DNA of 64,000 nt from an uncultured Mycoplasmatota bacterium (GCA_900554305.1 USGV01000001.1:57407-121406); one strand, 5' to 3'. Counted from the stretch's first letter, positions 17,803-26,366 are shown. Program-made: numbers and translations. Notes: generated by a model not told the origin, from the sequence alone.

Positions 17803-18450
17803 ATGAGACTTAGAAATGTAAAAAATAAGGAAGAAATATTAAGTTCCTCTTCTTTTTTGGTAAAAGACCCTAAAAATTATTGTGGAAACTGGTCAAATTA
17901 TTTTAATAATTCCAATCCTATTTATATTGAAATTGGAATGGGAAAGGGACAGTTTATACGTGAAAATGCTAGACGTTATCCAGATATTAACTTTATTGGT
18001 ATTGAAAAGTACGATAGTGTTGTTGCGAAATGTTTACCAAAAATTGATGAGAATTTAAAAAATTTAGCTATCGTTCGTATGGATGCTTTAGAAATAGATC
18101 GGGTTTTTTCTCATGAAGTTGATCGGATTTATTTAAATTTTTCTGATCCTTGGCCTAAAAAACGGCATCATTTGCGTAGACTTTCTAGTAGAATTTTTTT
18201 GGAGAAATATGAAAATATTTTTCGTAAGGATTCAGATATATGTATGAGAACAGATAATTCTGATTTGTTTTGTTATTCTTTGATGAGTTTTAGTGAAGCC
18301 CGTTATGTCCTTAAAAATCTTACTTTAGATTTACATCAACAAATGCCTGATAATCTTATCACTACAGAGTATGAGGACCGTTTTTCTTCAAAGGGAATGC
18401 CTATTTATAGTGTGGAAGCGGTGAAAGTGTCTAATACAGTAAATAAATAG
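17803..18450 (+). CDS. trmB: tRNA (guanine-46-N7)-methyltransferase
   Basis: 215 aa. The Rossmann SAM-binding motif EIGMGKGQF (residues 46-54), IGIEKYDSVVAKC, the NFSDPWPKKRHHLRR block and the C-terminal TEYEDRF are diagnostic of TrmB, which methylates G46 in the variable loop of tRNA. Length matches the family. ATG 17803 lies 19 bases after a TATAAT box at 17778-17783, so the leader is very short; the -35 is poor. Confidence 0.95.
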   Translation: MRLRNVKNKEEILSSSSFLVKDPKNYCGNWSNYFNNSNPIYIEIGMGKGQFIRENARRYPDINFIGIEKYDSVVAKCLPKIDENLKNLAIVRMDALEIDRVFSHEVDRIYLNFSDPWPKKRHHLRRLSSRIFLEKYENIFRKDSDICMRTDNSDLFCYSLMSFSEARYVLKNLTLDLHQQMPDNLITTEYEDRFSSKGMPIYSVEAVKVSNTVNK

Positions 18451-18458
18451 AAAAAATT

Positions 18459-18486
18459 TTTACATTTAATGAAAATTTGATATAAT
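18459..18486 (+). promoter_or_regulatory. Sigma-A promoter of the lipoprotein/YtxH cluster
   Basis: TTTACA (18459-18464), 16-base spacer, TATAAT (18481-18486). Confidence 0.65.
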
Positions 18487-18506
18487 GTAATAAGAGTAGG
18501 TGAAAT

Positions 18507-19178
18507 ATGAAGAAAAGAATAGTTTTACTCTCTATTATGCTATTATTAGTGTCTGGGTGTAGTATTCAGACTTTGAGTACTACTAGTTTTGAAGATAATA
18601 TTTCTATGATATTGTCAGATGATACTACTTTAGCAAATGTTAATTTTGATGGTTATCAGTATTATGTTCCGGACGGAATGCGTTTTGTTAATAAAGATGA
18701 TTACAATGCTCTTTTGCAAGATAAATACGCTAATCGTTATTATTTATATGTTGATGCTATTGGGTATTTCCATGATACTAAAAATACTTATAAAATAAAT
18801 AAAGATGCTTATTATTCAAAAAAATTGAATTACAACAAGAAAAATGGTTATATTGAAATTAATGAGATTGATGATGAGTATTTTGTTGAAATGGTTTTTA
18901 ATTATTGTAAGATAGAAGCTTATATACCCAAGAAATATCTTATTCCTGTTATTAATAATATGAGTTATATTTTACAGTCTGTAGATTTTCACGATAAAAT
19001 TTTAGAGAGTTTGATTGGAGAAAATGTTTTAAATTATAAAGAAGAAAGTTTTAATATTTTTGAATCTAAGGAAGATACTGACGACTCTGTCTTAAAATAT
19101 GAAGATTATCAACAGGCAGATATTAATAGTGCAAATATAACTGATGAAGATAACTTTGAGGTAAACGAAATAGATTAG
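18507..19178 (+). CDS. Putative lipoprotein, 223 aa
   Basis: ATG 18507 behind AGGTGAA. The signal peptide MKKRIVLLSIMLLLVSGCS ends in a lipobox (VSGC), so the mature protein should be lipidated at Cys 18 and face outward. The body is rich in Tyr, Asp and Asn; YYVPDGMRFVNKDDYN and VEMVFNYCKIEAYIPKKYL suggest a compact alpha/beta domain. The last 50 residues are acidic and likely disordered. No family recognised. It heads a cluster with a disordered protein, a DUF948-like protein and a YtxH protein, which suggests an envelope role. Confidence 0.75.
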   Translation: MKKRIVLLSIMLLLVSGCSIQTLSTTSFEDNISMILSDDTTLANVNFDGYQYYVPDGMRFVNKDDYNALLQDKYANRYYLYVDAIGYFHDTKNTYKINKDAYYSKKLNYNKKNGYIEINEIDDEYFVEMVFNYCKIEAYIPKKYLIPVINNMSYILQSVDFHDKILESLIGENVLNYKEESFNIFESKEDTDDSVLKYEDYQQADINSANITDEDNFEVNEID

Positions 19179-19191
19179 AAGAGGTGAAATT

Positions 19192-20289
19192 ATGGGCGTT
19201 TTTGATAAAATTAAGAATGCGCTTTTTGAGGAAGAATACGTTGAGGTAGAAGAAAAGGCAAAAGCTAAACCAAAAGCTAAACGAGATAAACCAAAAAAAG
19301 AAAATAAGGAATCTGTAAAGGTTCATGAGAATAAGCCGATTGCTAAAAAGATAGTATTACCTTCTAAAAAAGAAGAAGTTGCTGATGATTTTGATGATTA
19401 TAAACCTAAAGATGAAGACTTTGAGATTGTTCCTGATAGAGAAGAGCAAGAGTCAACTTCTGAATTTAGATTTCCTGCAGTAGATGATAGAGAGTTTGAA
19501 GAAAATGAATATCAGGAAGAACCTAAGATTGTAGGAGTAGTGAAGGAAGAGGAAATAAAAACGGTAGAACAGGATAATTTATATCAAGGATATAAAAGAG
19601 AAGCAGAACCATATCATAACAAGCCTTCTTCTGTACAAGATGCTTATCATGGACGTGAATCTAATCTATATCATAGTGATTATAATGACTCTGTTTCTAT
19701 ACATGAGTATGGTACTTATGAGAAAGAGAAAAAGCCTGTATTTAAACCATCGCCAATTATTTCTCCTATTTATGGGATTTTGGATAAAAATTATAAAAAA
19801 GAGGAAATTGTTCCAAAGAGAGAAGTACGATTAACTAGTTATACTAGAGAACATATGAGTGTTGATGATGTTAGAAGAAAGGCTTATGGTAATTTAGCAG
19901 AAGATATAGCGGCTGACATCGATGGTAAATCTAGCTCTTATGTAGAGAAAGATGTAAAAGAAGAACTTGATGATGCAGATAATTTGCTGGTTGATTTAAG
20001 TAGTGATGATGAAAAACCAAGGGTTTCTGAAGTTACTGTTGGTGATGCTGAAGAATATTTTAGAGATTTAGGTTTAGAATATAATATTGATTATAAAGAT
20101 TCTAGCAAAGAGAAAGCTACTGGTCGTAGAGCTAATCGGGATTATGATGATGCCGATGAGCCAAAGCATGAGCAAAATATTGATGAAGAAGTAGAAACTA
20201 AAAAGGAAAAGACTTCTACTGATCCAACAACTGATGATAACCTTTTTGATCTTATTGATTCTATGTATGAAGAAGAAGAGAAAGAATAA
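19192..20289 (+). CDS. Large charged, mostly disordered protein with short conserved blocks
   Basis: 365 aa, ATG behind GAGGTGAAATT, 13 bases after the lipoprotein gene. The N-terminus MGVFDKIKNALFEEE is an amphipathic helix followed by acidic residues, reminiscent of the membrane-targeting N-terminus of SepF, but no SepF core domain follows. Most of the chain is Lys/Glu/Asp rich and low in hydrophobics. Three islands look structured or binding competent: FKPSPIISPIYGILDKNYKK (about 187-206), SVDDVRRKAYGNLAEDIAADI (about 223-243) and DAEEYFRDLGLEYNIDY (about 284-300). This resembles a scaffold or adaptor for division or envelope proteins. Function unknown. Confidence 0.7.
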   Translation: MGVFDKIKNALFEEEYVEVEEKAKAKPKAKRDKPKKENKESVKVHENKPIAKKIVLPSKKEEVADDFDDYKPKDEDFEIVPDREEQESTSEFRFPAVDDREFEENEYQEEPKIVGVVKEEEIKTVEQDNLYQGYKREAEPYHNKPSSVQDAYHGRESNLYHSDYNDSVSIHEYGTYEKEKKPVFKPSPIISPIYGILDKNYKKEEIVPKREVRLTSYTREHMSVDDVRRKAYGNLAEDIAADIDGKSSSYVEKDVKEELDDADNLLVDLSSDDEKPRVSEVTVGDAEEYFRDLGLEYNIDYKDSSKEKATGRRANRDYDDADEPKHEQNIDEEVETKKEKTSTDPTTDDNLFDLIDSMYEEEEKE

Positions 20290-20303
20290 AAGGAGGCATT
20301 GTT

Positions 20304-20615
20304 ATGGACGTATTAAATGCAGTTTTACCAGTATTATTATATATATTTGGTATCATATTATTAATAGTGTTAATTATTTTAGGAATAAGAATGATTCAGA
20401 TCTTGGATAAGGCGGATAAGATGTTAGATGATGCTAATGAAATATTGGAAAATGTAAGTGAGAAGGTTAATTCATTTAATGGATTTTTCGATATTTTGGA
20501 TAAGACAGGGTATGGCATTTCTGTAATAGGAGATAAAGTAATTGGACTTTTCTCTGGTATTGTTTCTAAAATATTTAATAAAAATAAAAAGGATGAGGAG
20601 GATTTATATGAGTAA
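20304..20615 (+). CDS. DUF948-like membrane coiled-coil protein
   Basis: 103 aa, ATG 20304 behind AAGGAGG. One membrane segment at residues 7-30 is followed by an amphipathic helix (IQILDKADKMLDDANEILENVSEKV) and a short basic tail. This is the YtxG/DUF948 layout, commonly paired with YtxH as here. Its stop overlaps the next start by 8 bases. Biochemical role of the family is not established; general-stress expression is known for Bacillus ytxGH. Confidence 0.7.
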   Translation: MDVLNAVLPVLLYIFGIILLIVLIILGIRMIQILDKADKMLDDANEILENVSEKVNSFNGFFDILDKTGYGISVIGDKVIGLFSGIVSKIFNKNKKDEEDLYE

Positions 20616-21024
20616 AGAGAAAAAATCTGGATTAGGTAAATTTTTAGCTGGAGCAGCTATTGGTGCTGGACTTGGTATTTTGTTTGCTCCAAGAAAAGGG
20701 AGCGAAACTAGGGCAGCTTTAAAAGCTAAAATTAATGATTTAGTAGCCCAAATCAAAAATATTGATATGGAAGAAGTAAAAGAAGAATTTAGTCGTAAAG
20801 TAGAAGAAATTAAAGAAGGATTAGCCGATTTAGATAAAGAAAAAGTATTAGAAATTGCTAAAGAAAAAGCTACGCAATTAAAAGAAAAAGCACAGGAACT
20901 TGTTGATTTAGCAATCGATAAGGGTACTCCAATGCTTAGAGATGCTGCTGAAGAAGTTCGTTTAAAAGCTATTGATGTTACTAAAGATGTATTAAAAAAA
21001 TTAGAAAAGGGAGAAAAGAAATAA
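20608..21024 (+). CDS. ytxH: YtxH-domain protein
   Basis: 138 aa from ATG 20608 behind GAGGAGG; a longer frame from 20542 lies inside the upstream gene and is rejected. LGKFLAGAAIGAGLGILFAPRKGSE is the YtxH signature: a glycine-rich membrane segment ending in APRKG. The rest is a long amphipathic helix or apolipophorin-like repeat rich in Lys, Glu and Ala (EEVKEEFSRKVEEIKEGL, KEKATQLKEKAQELVDLA). YtxH proteins of Bacillus belong to the general stress regulon. It is translationally coupled to the DUF948-like gene. Confidence 0.85.
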   Translation: MSKEKKSGLGKFLAGAAIGAGLGILFAPRKGSETRAALKAKINDLVAQIKNIDMEEVKEEFSRKVEEIKEGLADLDKEKVLEIAKEKATQLKEKAQELVDLAIDKGTPMLRDAAEEVRLKAIDVTKDVLKKLEKGEKK

Positions 21025-21038
21025 TTCTTTTCTTTTTT
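21013..21038 (+). terminator. Terminator after ytxH
   Basis: GAAAAGAA pairs with TTCTTTTC around ATAA, then six T residues. Confidence 0.7.
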
Positions 21039-21043
21039 GGTAC

Positions 21044-21072
21044 TTTTCAAAAAATTAAAACTATGATATATT
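21044..21072 (+). promoter_or_regulatory. Promoter of the tyrS T-box operon
   Basis: TTTTCA (21044-21049), 17-base spacer, TATATT (21067-21072). Confidence 0.55.
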
Positions 21073-21288
21073 AGATACATCATTTTTCGTTGATAAATGA
21101 TTAGTAGTAATTATTTTTTCTTATAGAGATCTAGTGGTCGGTGCAAACTAGAGGAAAATAATTATGAATTACAACATTTGGAGAAAAAACGTTTATCGCG
21201 TTAAGATAGTAGAGGGTATAGAGAAATCTATAAAGTAAGGTGGTACCGCGAACTATTCGTCCTTATAGGGGGAATAGTTCTTTTTTTT
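21073..21288 (+). promoter_or_regulatory. T-box leader (tyrosine type) upstream of CYTH-tyrS
   Basis: AAGGTGGTACCGCG (21237-21250) is the T-box. The terminator GAACTATTC / GAATAGTTC with eight T residues spans 21250-21288. In the stem I region GAAU is followed by UAC at 21170-21172 and then A, giving a tyrosine specifier that agrees with the downstream tyrosyl-tRNA synthetase. Uncharged tRNA-Tyr should stabilise the antiterminator and switch on both genes. Confidence 0.92.
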
Positions 21289-21300
21289 GGAGGTGATTTT

Positions 21301-21846
21301 ATGCATACAGAATATGAAGTTCGTATTCTAGAAATTGATGAAGTAGAAATTGAAAAAAAATTGAATAGTCTTGGAGCTGAATTACAATGGGATCATTTAC
21401 AAAAGCGATATGTTTATGATTTTATTCCAAAAATTGATGGTAAATGGATTCGTTTGCGTACTAATGGTGATAAGACAACTCTTACAATAAAAAATATTGT
21501 GTCGTCTCAAATCGATGGTACACAAGAGTTAGAGGTTGTTGTAGATGATTTTGAAAAAACGAATTTAGTTTTAAACGAGCTTGGTTTTGTTGCGAAAGGT
21601 TATCAAGAAAATAGACGTCGCCAATATATTTTGGATGGAGTAGAAATTGATATAGACTCTTGGCCTTTGATTCCTACGTATTTAGAAATTGAGGGAAAAA
21701 GTGAACAAGACGTATATCAAGTTCTAGAAAAACTTGGTATTTCTAGAGATTCTGCTACTAGTAGAGATGTTGAAGGAATATATTTGGATTATGGTTATGA
21801 TTTAGAAAAAATATATGATTTAAAATTAGAGGAGGAGAGAAGATGA
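21301..21846 (+). CDS. CYTH-domain protein (class IV adenylate cyclase-like) of the tyrS operon
   Basis: 181 aa, ATG behind GGAGGTG and 12 bases after the T-box terminator. EYEVRI at residues 4-9 is a variant ExExK motif with Arg for Lys. KWIRLRTNGDKTTLTIKNI, GTQELEVVVDDF, ENRRRQYILDGVEIDIDSW and PTYLEIEG match the eight-stranded tunnel pattern of CyaB-like proteins. Substrates in the family include ATP (to cAMP), thiamine triphosphate and inorganic triphosphate. The four-base ATGA overlap with tyrS shows tight coupling. It is only distantly similar to the CYTH protein of the leuS operon. Activity unknown. Confidence 0.85.
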   Translation: MHTEYEVRILEIDEVEIEKKLNSLGAELQWDHLQKRYVYDFIPKIDGKWIRLRTNGDKTTLTIKNIVSSQIDGTQELEVVVDDFEKTNLVLNELGFVAKGYQENRRRQYILDGVEIDIDSWPLIPTYLEIEGKSEQDVYQVLEKLGISRDSATSRDVEGIYLDYGYDLEKIYDLKLEEERR

Positions 21847-23072
21847 CATTTTTTGAAGAATTACAGTGGAGAGGACTAATTAAGGATACGGCTGGTGAAG
21901 ATTTGGCTGATAAATTGAATGGAGAACCCATTACTTTTTACTGGGGGACTGATCCTACTGCGGATAGTTTGCATTTGGGCCATTATTCTTCTTTGGTTAC
22001 TGCTAAAAGATTAGCTAAAGCAGGACACCATCCAATTTTACTTTGTGGTGGAGCAACAGGACTTATTGGTGATCCTAGACCTACTGCTGAGCGTGAAATT
22101 ATTTCTAAGGAGCAACTTGCTAAAAACTTAGAAGGAATTAAAGCACAAGTTAGTCGTATTTTTGAAGGAAAAGCAGAAGTTGTTAATAACTATGATTGGT
22201 TTCAAGGATATGAACTTACTGATTTCTTACGTGATGTTGGGAAGTATATTAATGTAAATTATATGTTGGATAAAGATATCATTCGTAGAAGATTAGAAAC
22301 TGGTATCACTTTTGCTGAATTTACATATACGTTGATACAGGGTTATGATTTTTTATGGTTATATGAAAATAAAGGTTGTATTTTACAAGCAGAAGGATCT
22401 GATCAATGGGGAAATATTACTACTGGACTTGATTTAATTAAGAAAAAGACTGGTAAAGATGCTTATGCTTTTACTATGCCGCTTGTTTTGGATAAGTATG
22501 GTAATAAATTTGGTAAAAGTGAAGGAAATGCATTGTGGCTTGACCGTAATAAAACGTCTAGTTATGAATTATATCAGTATTTGATTAATGTTGATGATGA
22601 GATGGTTATTTCTTATTTAAAGATATTTACTTTTTTGACGCCAGAAGAAATTATGCAATTAGAAAAGTCTAATCAAGAGAATCCACATTTAAGGGAAGCA
22701 CATAAAGCTTTGGCACGTGAAATTATTACAGATTTGCATGGAAAAGATGCTTATCTAGAAGCTGTTAAAATTAGTGAATCTTTATTTAGTGGTAATATTA
22801 AAGAACTTTCTGCTAAAGAGTTAGAGGATGCCTTTAAAGGAATTGAACCTTTTGTTGCTAAAGAGGCTAATTTAGTTGATTTCTTAGTAGAGTTTGGTAT
22901 TTGTTCTAGTAAAAGGGAAGCGCGTGAATTTATTAGTAATGGATCTATTAGTGTTAACGGTGATAGGGTAACAGATTTAGACTATTTGGTTACAAAAGAT
23001 ATCGCTATAGAACAAAAATATGTGGTTGTTAGACGTGGAAAGAAAAAATATTTTATCGGTAAATTTCAATAG
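21843..23072 (+). CDS. tyrS: Tyrosyl-tRNA synthetase
   Basis: 409 aa, the usual bacterial length. ADSLHLGH is the HIGH motif and KFGKSEGNALWLD the KMSKS-class motif of bacterial TyrRS. QGYDFLWLYENKGCILQAEGSDQWGN contains the Tyr/ATP pocket residues. A C-terminal S4-like RNA-binding domain starts near residue 340 (VDFLVEFGICSSKREAREFI). Under T-box control with an upstream CYTH gene; ends at a good terminator. Confidence 0.97.
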   Translation: MTFFEELQWRGLIKDTAGEDLADKLNGEPITFYWGTDPTADSLHLGHYSSLVTAKRLAKAGHHPILLCGGATGLIGDPRPTAEREIISKEQLAKNLEGIKAQVSRIFEGKAEVVNNYDWFQGYELTDFLRDVGKYINVNYMLDKDIIRRRLETGITFAEFTYTLIQGYDFLWLYENKGCILQAEGSDQWGNITTGLDLIKKKTGKDAYAFTMPLVLDKYGNKFGKSEGNALWLDRNKTSSYELYQYLINVDDEMVISYLKIFTFLTPEEIMQLEKSNQENPHLREAHKALAREIITDLHGKDAYLEAVKISESLFSGNIKELSAKELEDAFKGIEPFVAKEANLVDFLVEFGICSSKREAREFISNGSISVNGDRVTDLDYLVTKDIAIEQKYVVVRRGKKKYFIGKFQ

Positions 23073-23080
23073 TTAACAGT

Positions 23081-23113
23081 AAAATCTATCATTTCTGATA
23101 GGTTTTCTTTTTT
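23081..23113 (+). terminator. Terminator of the tyrS operon
   Basis: AAAATCTATCA pairs with TGATAGGTTTT, followed by a T-rich tail. Confidence 0.8.
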
Positions 23114-23170
23114 TCTCTTTCCATGTTTTTGCTTTTTTGTTACAATGAAACTAGAGCGGAGATGATGTAG

Positions 23171-24304
23171 ATGCAACGTTATATAAAAATAATACTTTTC
23201 TTTATTGTTTTCATAGTAATTATTGTTGGTTGTTCTTTTTTAGTTTTTTATCAGAAAAAGGAGATACGTTATCTAGACACTATTGATGCAACTACAGTAG
23301 TGGATGATGTTATTTATGCGGTTGGTCGTAATAATGATAATGATAAAGAATTAACAAAGGCTAAGTTTTCTATATATAATAGTAAGCAAGAAAAGATATA
23401 TGAAAAACTTTATAATACGGGTTATACTAGTAGATTTTATGATTTGTTAGTAGATGATGAAGATGTTGTTATTGTTGGCGAGTATGAGAAGACTAAAAAG
23501 GATTATAAAAATAATAATTCCATTGCGGTAATATTAAAGTATGATGAAGAAGGACAATTGCTGTTTGAAAAAGAAGTTAGTGATACTAATTTTTATGATG
23601 TTTTAGCTTATGATGATGGTTATTTGGCTATCGGTACAAGTCATGATAAAAATAAGACAAAGGGAGTTCTTGTTAAATTTCATACTGATGGGACATTAGA
23701 TTGGAAAAAAGAATATGGTACGGAAAATACTGAATTTACCGCAGGTGTTTTTTATCATAATAAAATATATGTAACTGGTATAGAAAATCAATCGGGGGTT
23801 CTAGTTTCTTTTTCTAGAGATGGTAAGTTAATTGATTCCATTCATGAAGAAACTGATTCTTTAGGTTTTTCTAGCATTACGGTGGTTGCAGATTCTCTTG
23901 TTTTATCAGGAGGAAAAAAAGTAACTGAAGACTTTTCTCAACCTTTACTTGTTAAGTATGATTTAGACTTAAGTTATATTGATTCTGCTATTTATAATTC
24001 TAAATATTCTGGACGTTTTTTGAAAGTTATTACTGATAATAATGATGATTTGGTTGTACTTGCTAGTACAGTTGAGGGTAAGAAAAATAAAGATGTTCAT
24101 CATGCATATATAGGAAAATACCGTGAGGATTTAACAGAGGCTTCTGTTGTCCCATATTATAATGAAGAGGACGATTACTTTACAGATGTTTCACTTATGC
24201 ATGATACTTATTTAGTATCTGGGTATTCTTTTTATTCAGAACAAGGATATTTGAGTAAATTTTTATCTTATAGTGAGGCTTTAAAAGTATTGGAGGTAAA
24301 ATAA
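23171..24304 (+). CDS. Membrane-anchored or lipid-anchored beta-propeller-like protein
   Basis: 377 aa. The N-terminus has a strongly hydrophobic stretch (residues 6-28) with IVGC in the middle; it may be a transmembrane anchor or a lipobox. The rest is a series of about six repeats of 45-55 residues with strand patterns such as DDVVIVGEYEK, DDGYLAIGTSHDK, HNKIYVTGIEN, ADSLVLSGGKK and NDDLVVLASTVEG, as in quinoprotein-like or Kelch-like propellers. The protein should lie outside the membrane as a binding platform. No ligand can be assigned. The next gene starts directly after its stop. Confidence 0.7.
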   Translation: MQRYIKIILFFIVFIVIIVGCSFLVFYQKKEIRYLDTIDATTVVDDVIYAVGRNNDNDKELTKAKFSIYNSKQEKIYEKLYNTGYTSRFYDLLVDDEDVVIVGEYEKTKKDYKNNNSIAVILKYDEEGQLLFEKEVSDTNFYDVLAYDDGYLAIGTSHDKNKTKGVLVKFHTDGTLDWKKEYGTENTEFTAGVFYHNKIYVTGIENQSGVLVSFSRDGKLIDSIHEETDSLGFSSITVVADSLVLSGGKKVTEDFSQPLLVKYDLDLSYIDSAIYNSKYSGRFLKVITDNNDDLVVLASTVEGKKNKDVHHAYIGKYREDLTEASVVPYYNEEDDYFTDVSLMHDTYLVSGYSFYSEQGYLSKFLSYSEALKVLEVK

Positions 24305-24841
24305 ATGAAGATTACATTAGTTCGTCATGGCGAGACCGAATTTAATTATCAGAATGTACTTCAGGGAAGAAGTAATCATCAATTAAATGATACTGGTCGT
24401 AGACAATGTCAGAAATTACGAGAGAAACTTAAAGATATTAATTTTTCTTTTTGTTACATGTCACCGTTGATTCGTACCGTTGAGACGGCATTTATTTTGG
24501 TTGGGGATCGTGTCGAAACTTTTCCTGATAATCGGTTAATCGAACGTGATATGGGGGAGTTAGAAGGAAAGCCAAGAGAACAGTATGATGTTAATAAATA
24601 TTGGAATTATGATTTGAATTCTTCTGATTTTGGTGTAGAACCGGTACAGGAAGTTTTTGCTCGTTGTCAGGACTTTTTAAATTATGTTACTAAAAAGCAC
24701 TCTAATGAACATATTCTAGTTGTTGCACATGGAGCGACGATTCGAGCTCTTCATCATTTATTACATCACAATAATTTACGTGGTAATTTGCTGGATGTTA
24801 ATATTATTAATTGTTATTGTGAAACGGTGGAGGTGGAGTAA
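24305..24841 (+). CDS. Histidine phosphatase (phosphoglycerate-mutase-like) family protein
   Basis: 178 aa. LVRHGETEFN holds the phosphorylated His; SPLIRTVETA, ERDMGELEG and VAHGATIRAL supply the other Arg, Glu and second His of the branch-1 active site. The length and motifs fit a broad-specificity phosphatase (PhoE/CobC type) better than a glycolytic mutase. It abuts the genes on both sides, suggesting a three-gene unit from 23171 to 25581. Confidence 0.88.
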   Translation: MKITLVRHGETEFNYQNVLQGRSNHQLNDTGRRQCQKLREKLKDINFSFCYMSPLIRTVETAFILVGDRVETFPDNRLIERDMGELEGKPREQYDVNKYWNYDLNSSDFGVEPVQEVFARCQDFLNYVTKKHSNEHILVVAHGATIRALHHLLHHNNLRGNLLDVNIINCYCETVEVE

Positions 24842-24843
24842 AG

Positions 24844-25581
24844 ATGGATTGTACAGACTTAATGTTTGACGAGGATATTATTTCTTCTCTAAAGGAAATT
24901 TGGAATTTTACAAAGTTAAATCAGACTATTGAACCATGTGATGTTATTTTTGCTTGTGGTTGTTCTAATTTGGATATTCCTGTTAGATGTGCAGAACTAT
25001 TTAAGCAAGGATATGGAAAGAAGATATTATTTGCTGGTGGAGTAGGTAAGATAACTAAAGGAAAATTCCAGAAGTCCGAAGCTGAAATCTATCGAGATAT
25101 AGCTATTCGTCACGGTGTTCCTAGTGAACAAATTTTACTAGAAACTAGATCTACCAATACTGGTGATAATTTTAGATTTTCTAAAACGATATTAGAAGAA
25201 TATAAATTTGAAAGTATTTTGGTTGTACACTTTGCTACTTCTGAAAGGCGAACTTTAGCCACTGCTCAAGCTATTCTTCCGGAGTATCGTTTGTTCATTA
25301 CTTCTCCAGAGTTAACCTTTTCTGCTTTTTTGTCAAAGTTACAACAAAGCTCTGAATATTTTTATAGAGAAGTCTCTTTACTTGTTGGTGATATTCAACG
25401 TATGATTATTTATCCACAGCTGGGGTGGCAAAAGGAAGTGGATATTCCTGATATTATCATTCAAACGTATTATTTTTTGAAAGAGAAAGGGTTTAATCAA
25501 TTCATTTATTCTCCTTCTGATATTTTAAAATTGATAAATGATCATCATATTAGTGTTAGTAATGTTAATTTGTTTTCATAA
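24844..25581 (+). CDS. DUF218 (YdcF/SanA/ElyC-like) protein
   Basis: 245 aa, two bases after the preceding stop. CDVIFACGCSN, AELFKQGYGKKILFAGG, LETRSTNTGDNFRFSK, VVHFATSERRTLATAQ follow the Rossmann-like DUF218 fold with the usual Asn/Thr of the active cleft. No membrane segment, so it resembles soluble YdcF (a SAM-binding protein of unknown reaction) rather than SanA or ElyC. About 70 extra C-terminal helical residues are present. Confidence 0.8.
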   Translation: MDCTDLMFDEDIISSLKEIWNFTKLNQTIEPCDVIFACGCSNLDIPVRCAELFKQGYGKKILFAGGVGKITKGKFQKSEAEIYRDIAIRHGVPSEQILLETRSTNTGDNFRFSKTILEEYKFESILVVHFATSERRTLATAQAILPEYRLFITSPELTFSAFLSKLQQSSEYFYREVSLLVGDIQRMIIYPQLGWQKEVDIPDIIIQTYYFLKEKGFNQFIYSPSDILKLINDHHISVSNVNLFS

Positions 25582-25588
25582 AATAAAA

Positions 25589-25612
25589 AATCGATAGTTT
25601 TTACTATCGATT
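25589..25612 (-). terminator. Terminator of rpsD (also between convergent genes)
   Basis: AATCGATAGT pairs with ACTATCGATT; on the minus strand a T run follows. Confidence 0.8.
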
Positions 25613-26213
25613 ATTTGTTGTAGAATTCAACGATTAATGCTTCATTAATATCAGCATTAAGTTCATTTCTTTCAGGAAGTCTAACGTATGTTCCTTCCAT
25701 TTTTCCTTCATCATAAGTAATGAAATCAACACGTTTTGATACTTTTGCTAAGCTATCAGCTACAACTTTTAAGTTTTTGTGATCTTCTTTAATAGAAATT
25801 ACATCTCCCACTTTAACTTGGTATGATGGAATATCTACTTTTTTACCATTTACTGTAACATGTCCATGATTTACTAATTGTCTAGCTCCACGACGAGTAG
25901 TAGCAAATCCAATTCTGTATACTAAGTTGTCTAAACGAGATTCTAGCATTCTTAAGAAGTTAGTACCTGTAACACCTTTTAATTTAGAAGCTTTATCAAA
26001 AGTATTTCTGAATTGTCTTTCGTTTACTCCATACATGAAACGTACTTTTTGTTTTTCTTTTAATTGAGTTCCGTAATCAGATAATTTTCCTTTACGAGCA
26101 TTTCCATGTTGTCCTGGTCCATATGGACGACGAGCTAATTCTTTTCCTGTTTCAGTAATAGAAAATCCAACGCGACGTGCTTTCTTATAACTTGGTCCAG
26201 TATATCTTGCCAT
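25611..26213 (-). CDS. rpsD: 30S ribosomal protein S4
   Basis: 200 aa, ATG 26213 behind an AAGGAG-type site. [56 protein letters not shown] and the S4 RNA-binding domain [23 protein letters not shown] are diagnostic. S4 binds 16S rRNA early in 30S assembly. It is a single-gene unit, as in Bacillus, with a consensus promoter and a leader long enough for autoregulation. Absence of Cys ligands marks the zinc-free form. Confidence 0.98.
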   Translation of the reverse strand: MARYTGPSYKKARRVGFSITETGKELARRPYGPGQHGNARKGKLSDYGTQLKEKQKVRFMYGVNERQFRNTFDKASKLKGVTGTNFLRMLESRLDNLVYRIGFATTRRGARQLVNHGHVTVNGKKVDIPSYQVKVGDVISIKEDHKNLKVVADSLAKVSKRVDFITYDEGKMEGTYVRLPERNELNADINEALIVEFYNK

Positions 26214-26366
26214 ATATGTACTCCTTTCCTTATATTACATTCATTGAAATGATTTAGTCGTATCTTAGGGAGTTTTTCTTTCTCTTTCGCGTAAACAGCT
26301 ATGGTTACTTGATTTTACGAAAAACACTTTAAAACACTCTAAATCTGCTGTTTCAAGTGAATTGCA
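26214..26366 (-). promoter_or_regulatory. rpsD 5' leader, candidate S4 autoregulatory RNA
   Basis: Between the promoter and the rpsD start lie about 150 transcribed bases with repeated AGTGTTTT elements (AGAGTGTTTTAAAGTGTTTTT) and several short complementary segments. Single-gene rpsD units of Firmicutes often carry an S4-binding leader in this position. I could not verify the known pseudoknot by eye. The remaining part of the 335-base gap (26402-26547) holds no further gene; it contains the upstream region of ezrA, without a convincing -35/-10 pair. Confidence 0.45.

Noticed and set aside
20604..21083. Long minus-strand frame opposite ytxH
   Set aside because: Low-complexity shadow of the Lys/Glu/Ala-rich YtxH coding sequence, with no ribosome binding site of its own.
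26290..26310. Sequence similar to the M13 reverse primer (AAACAGCTATGGTTAC)
   Set aside because: The match breaks after AAACAGCTATG and lies inside a plausible rpsD leader; vector contamination is not supported.
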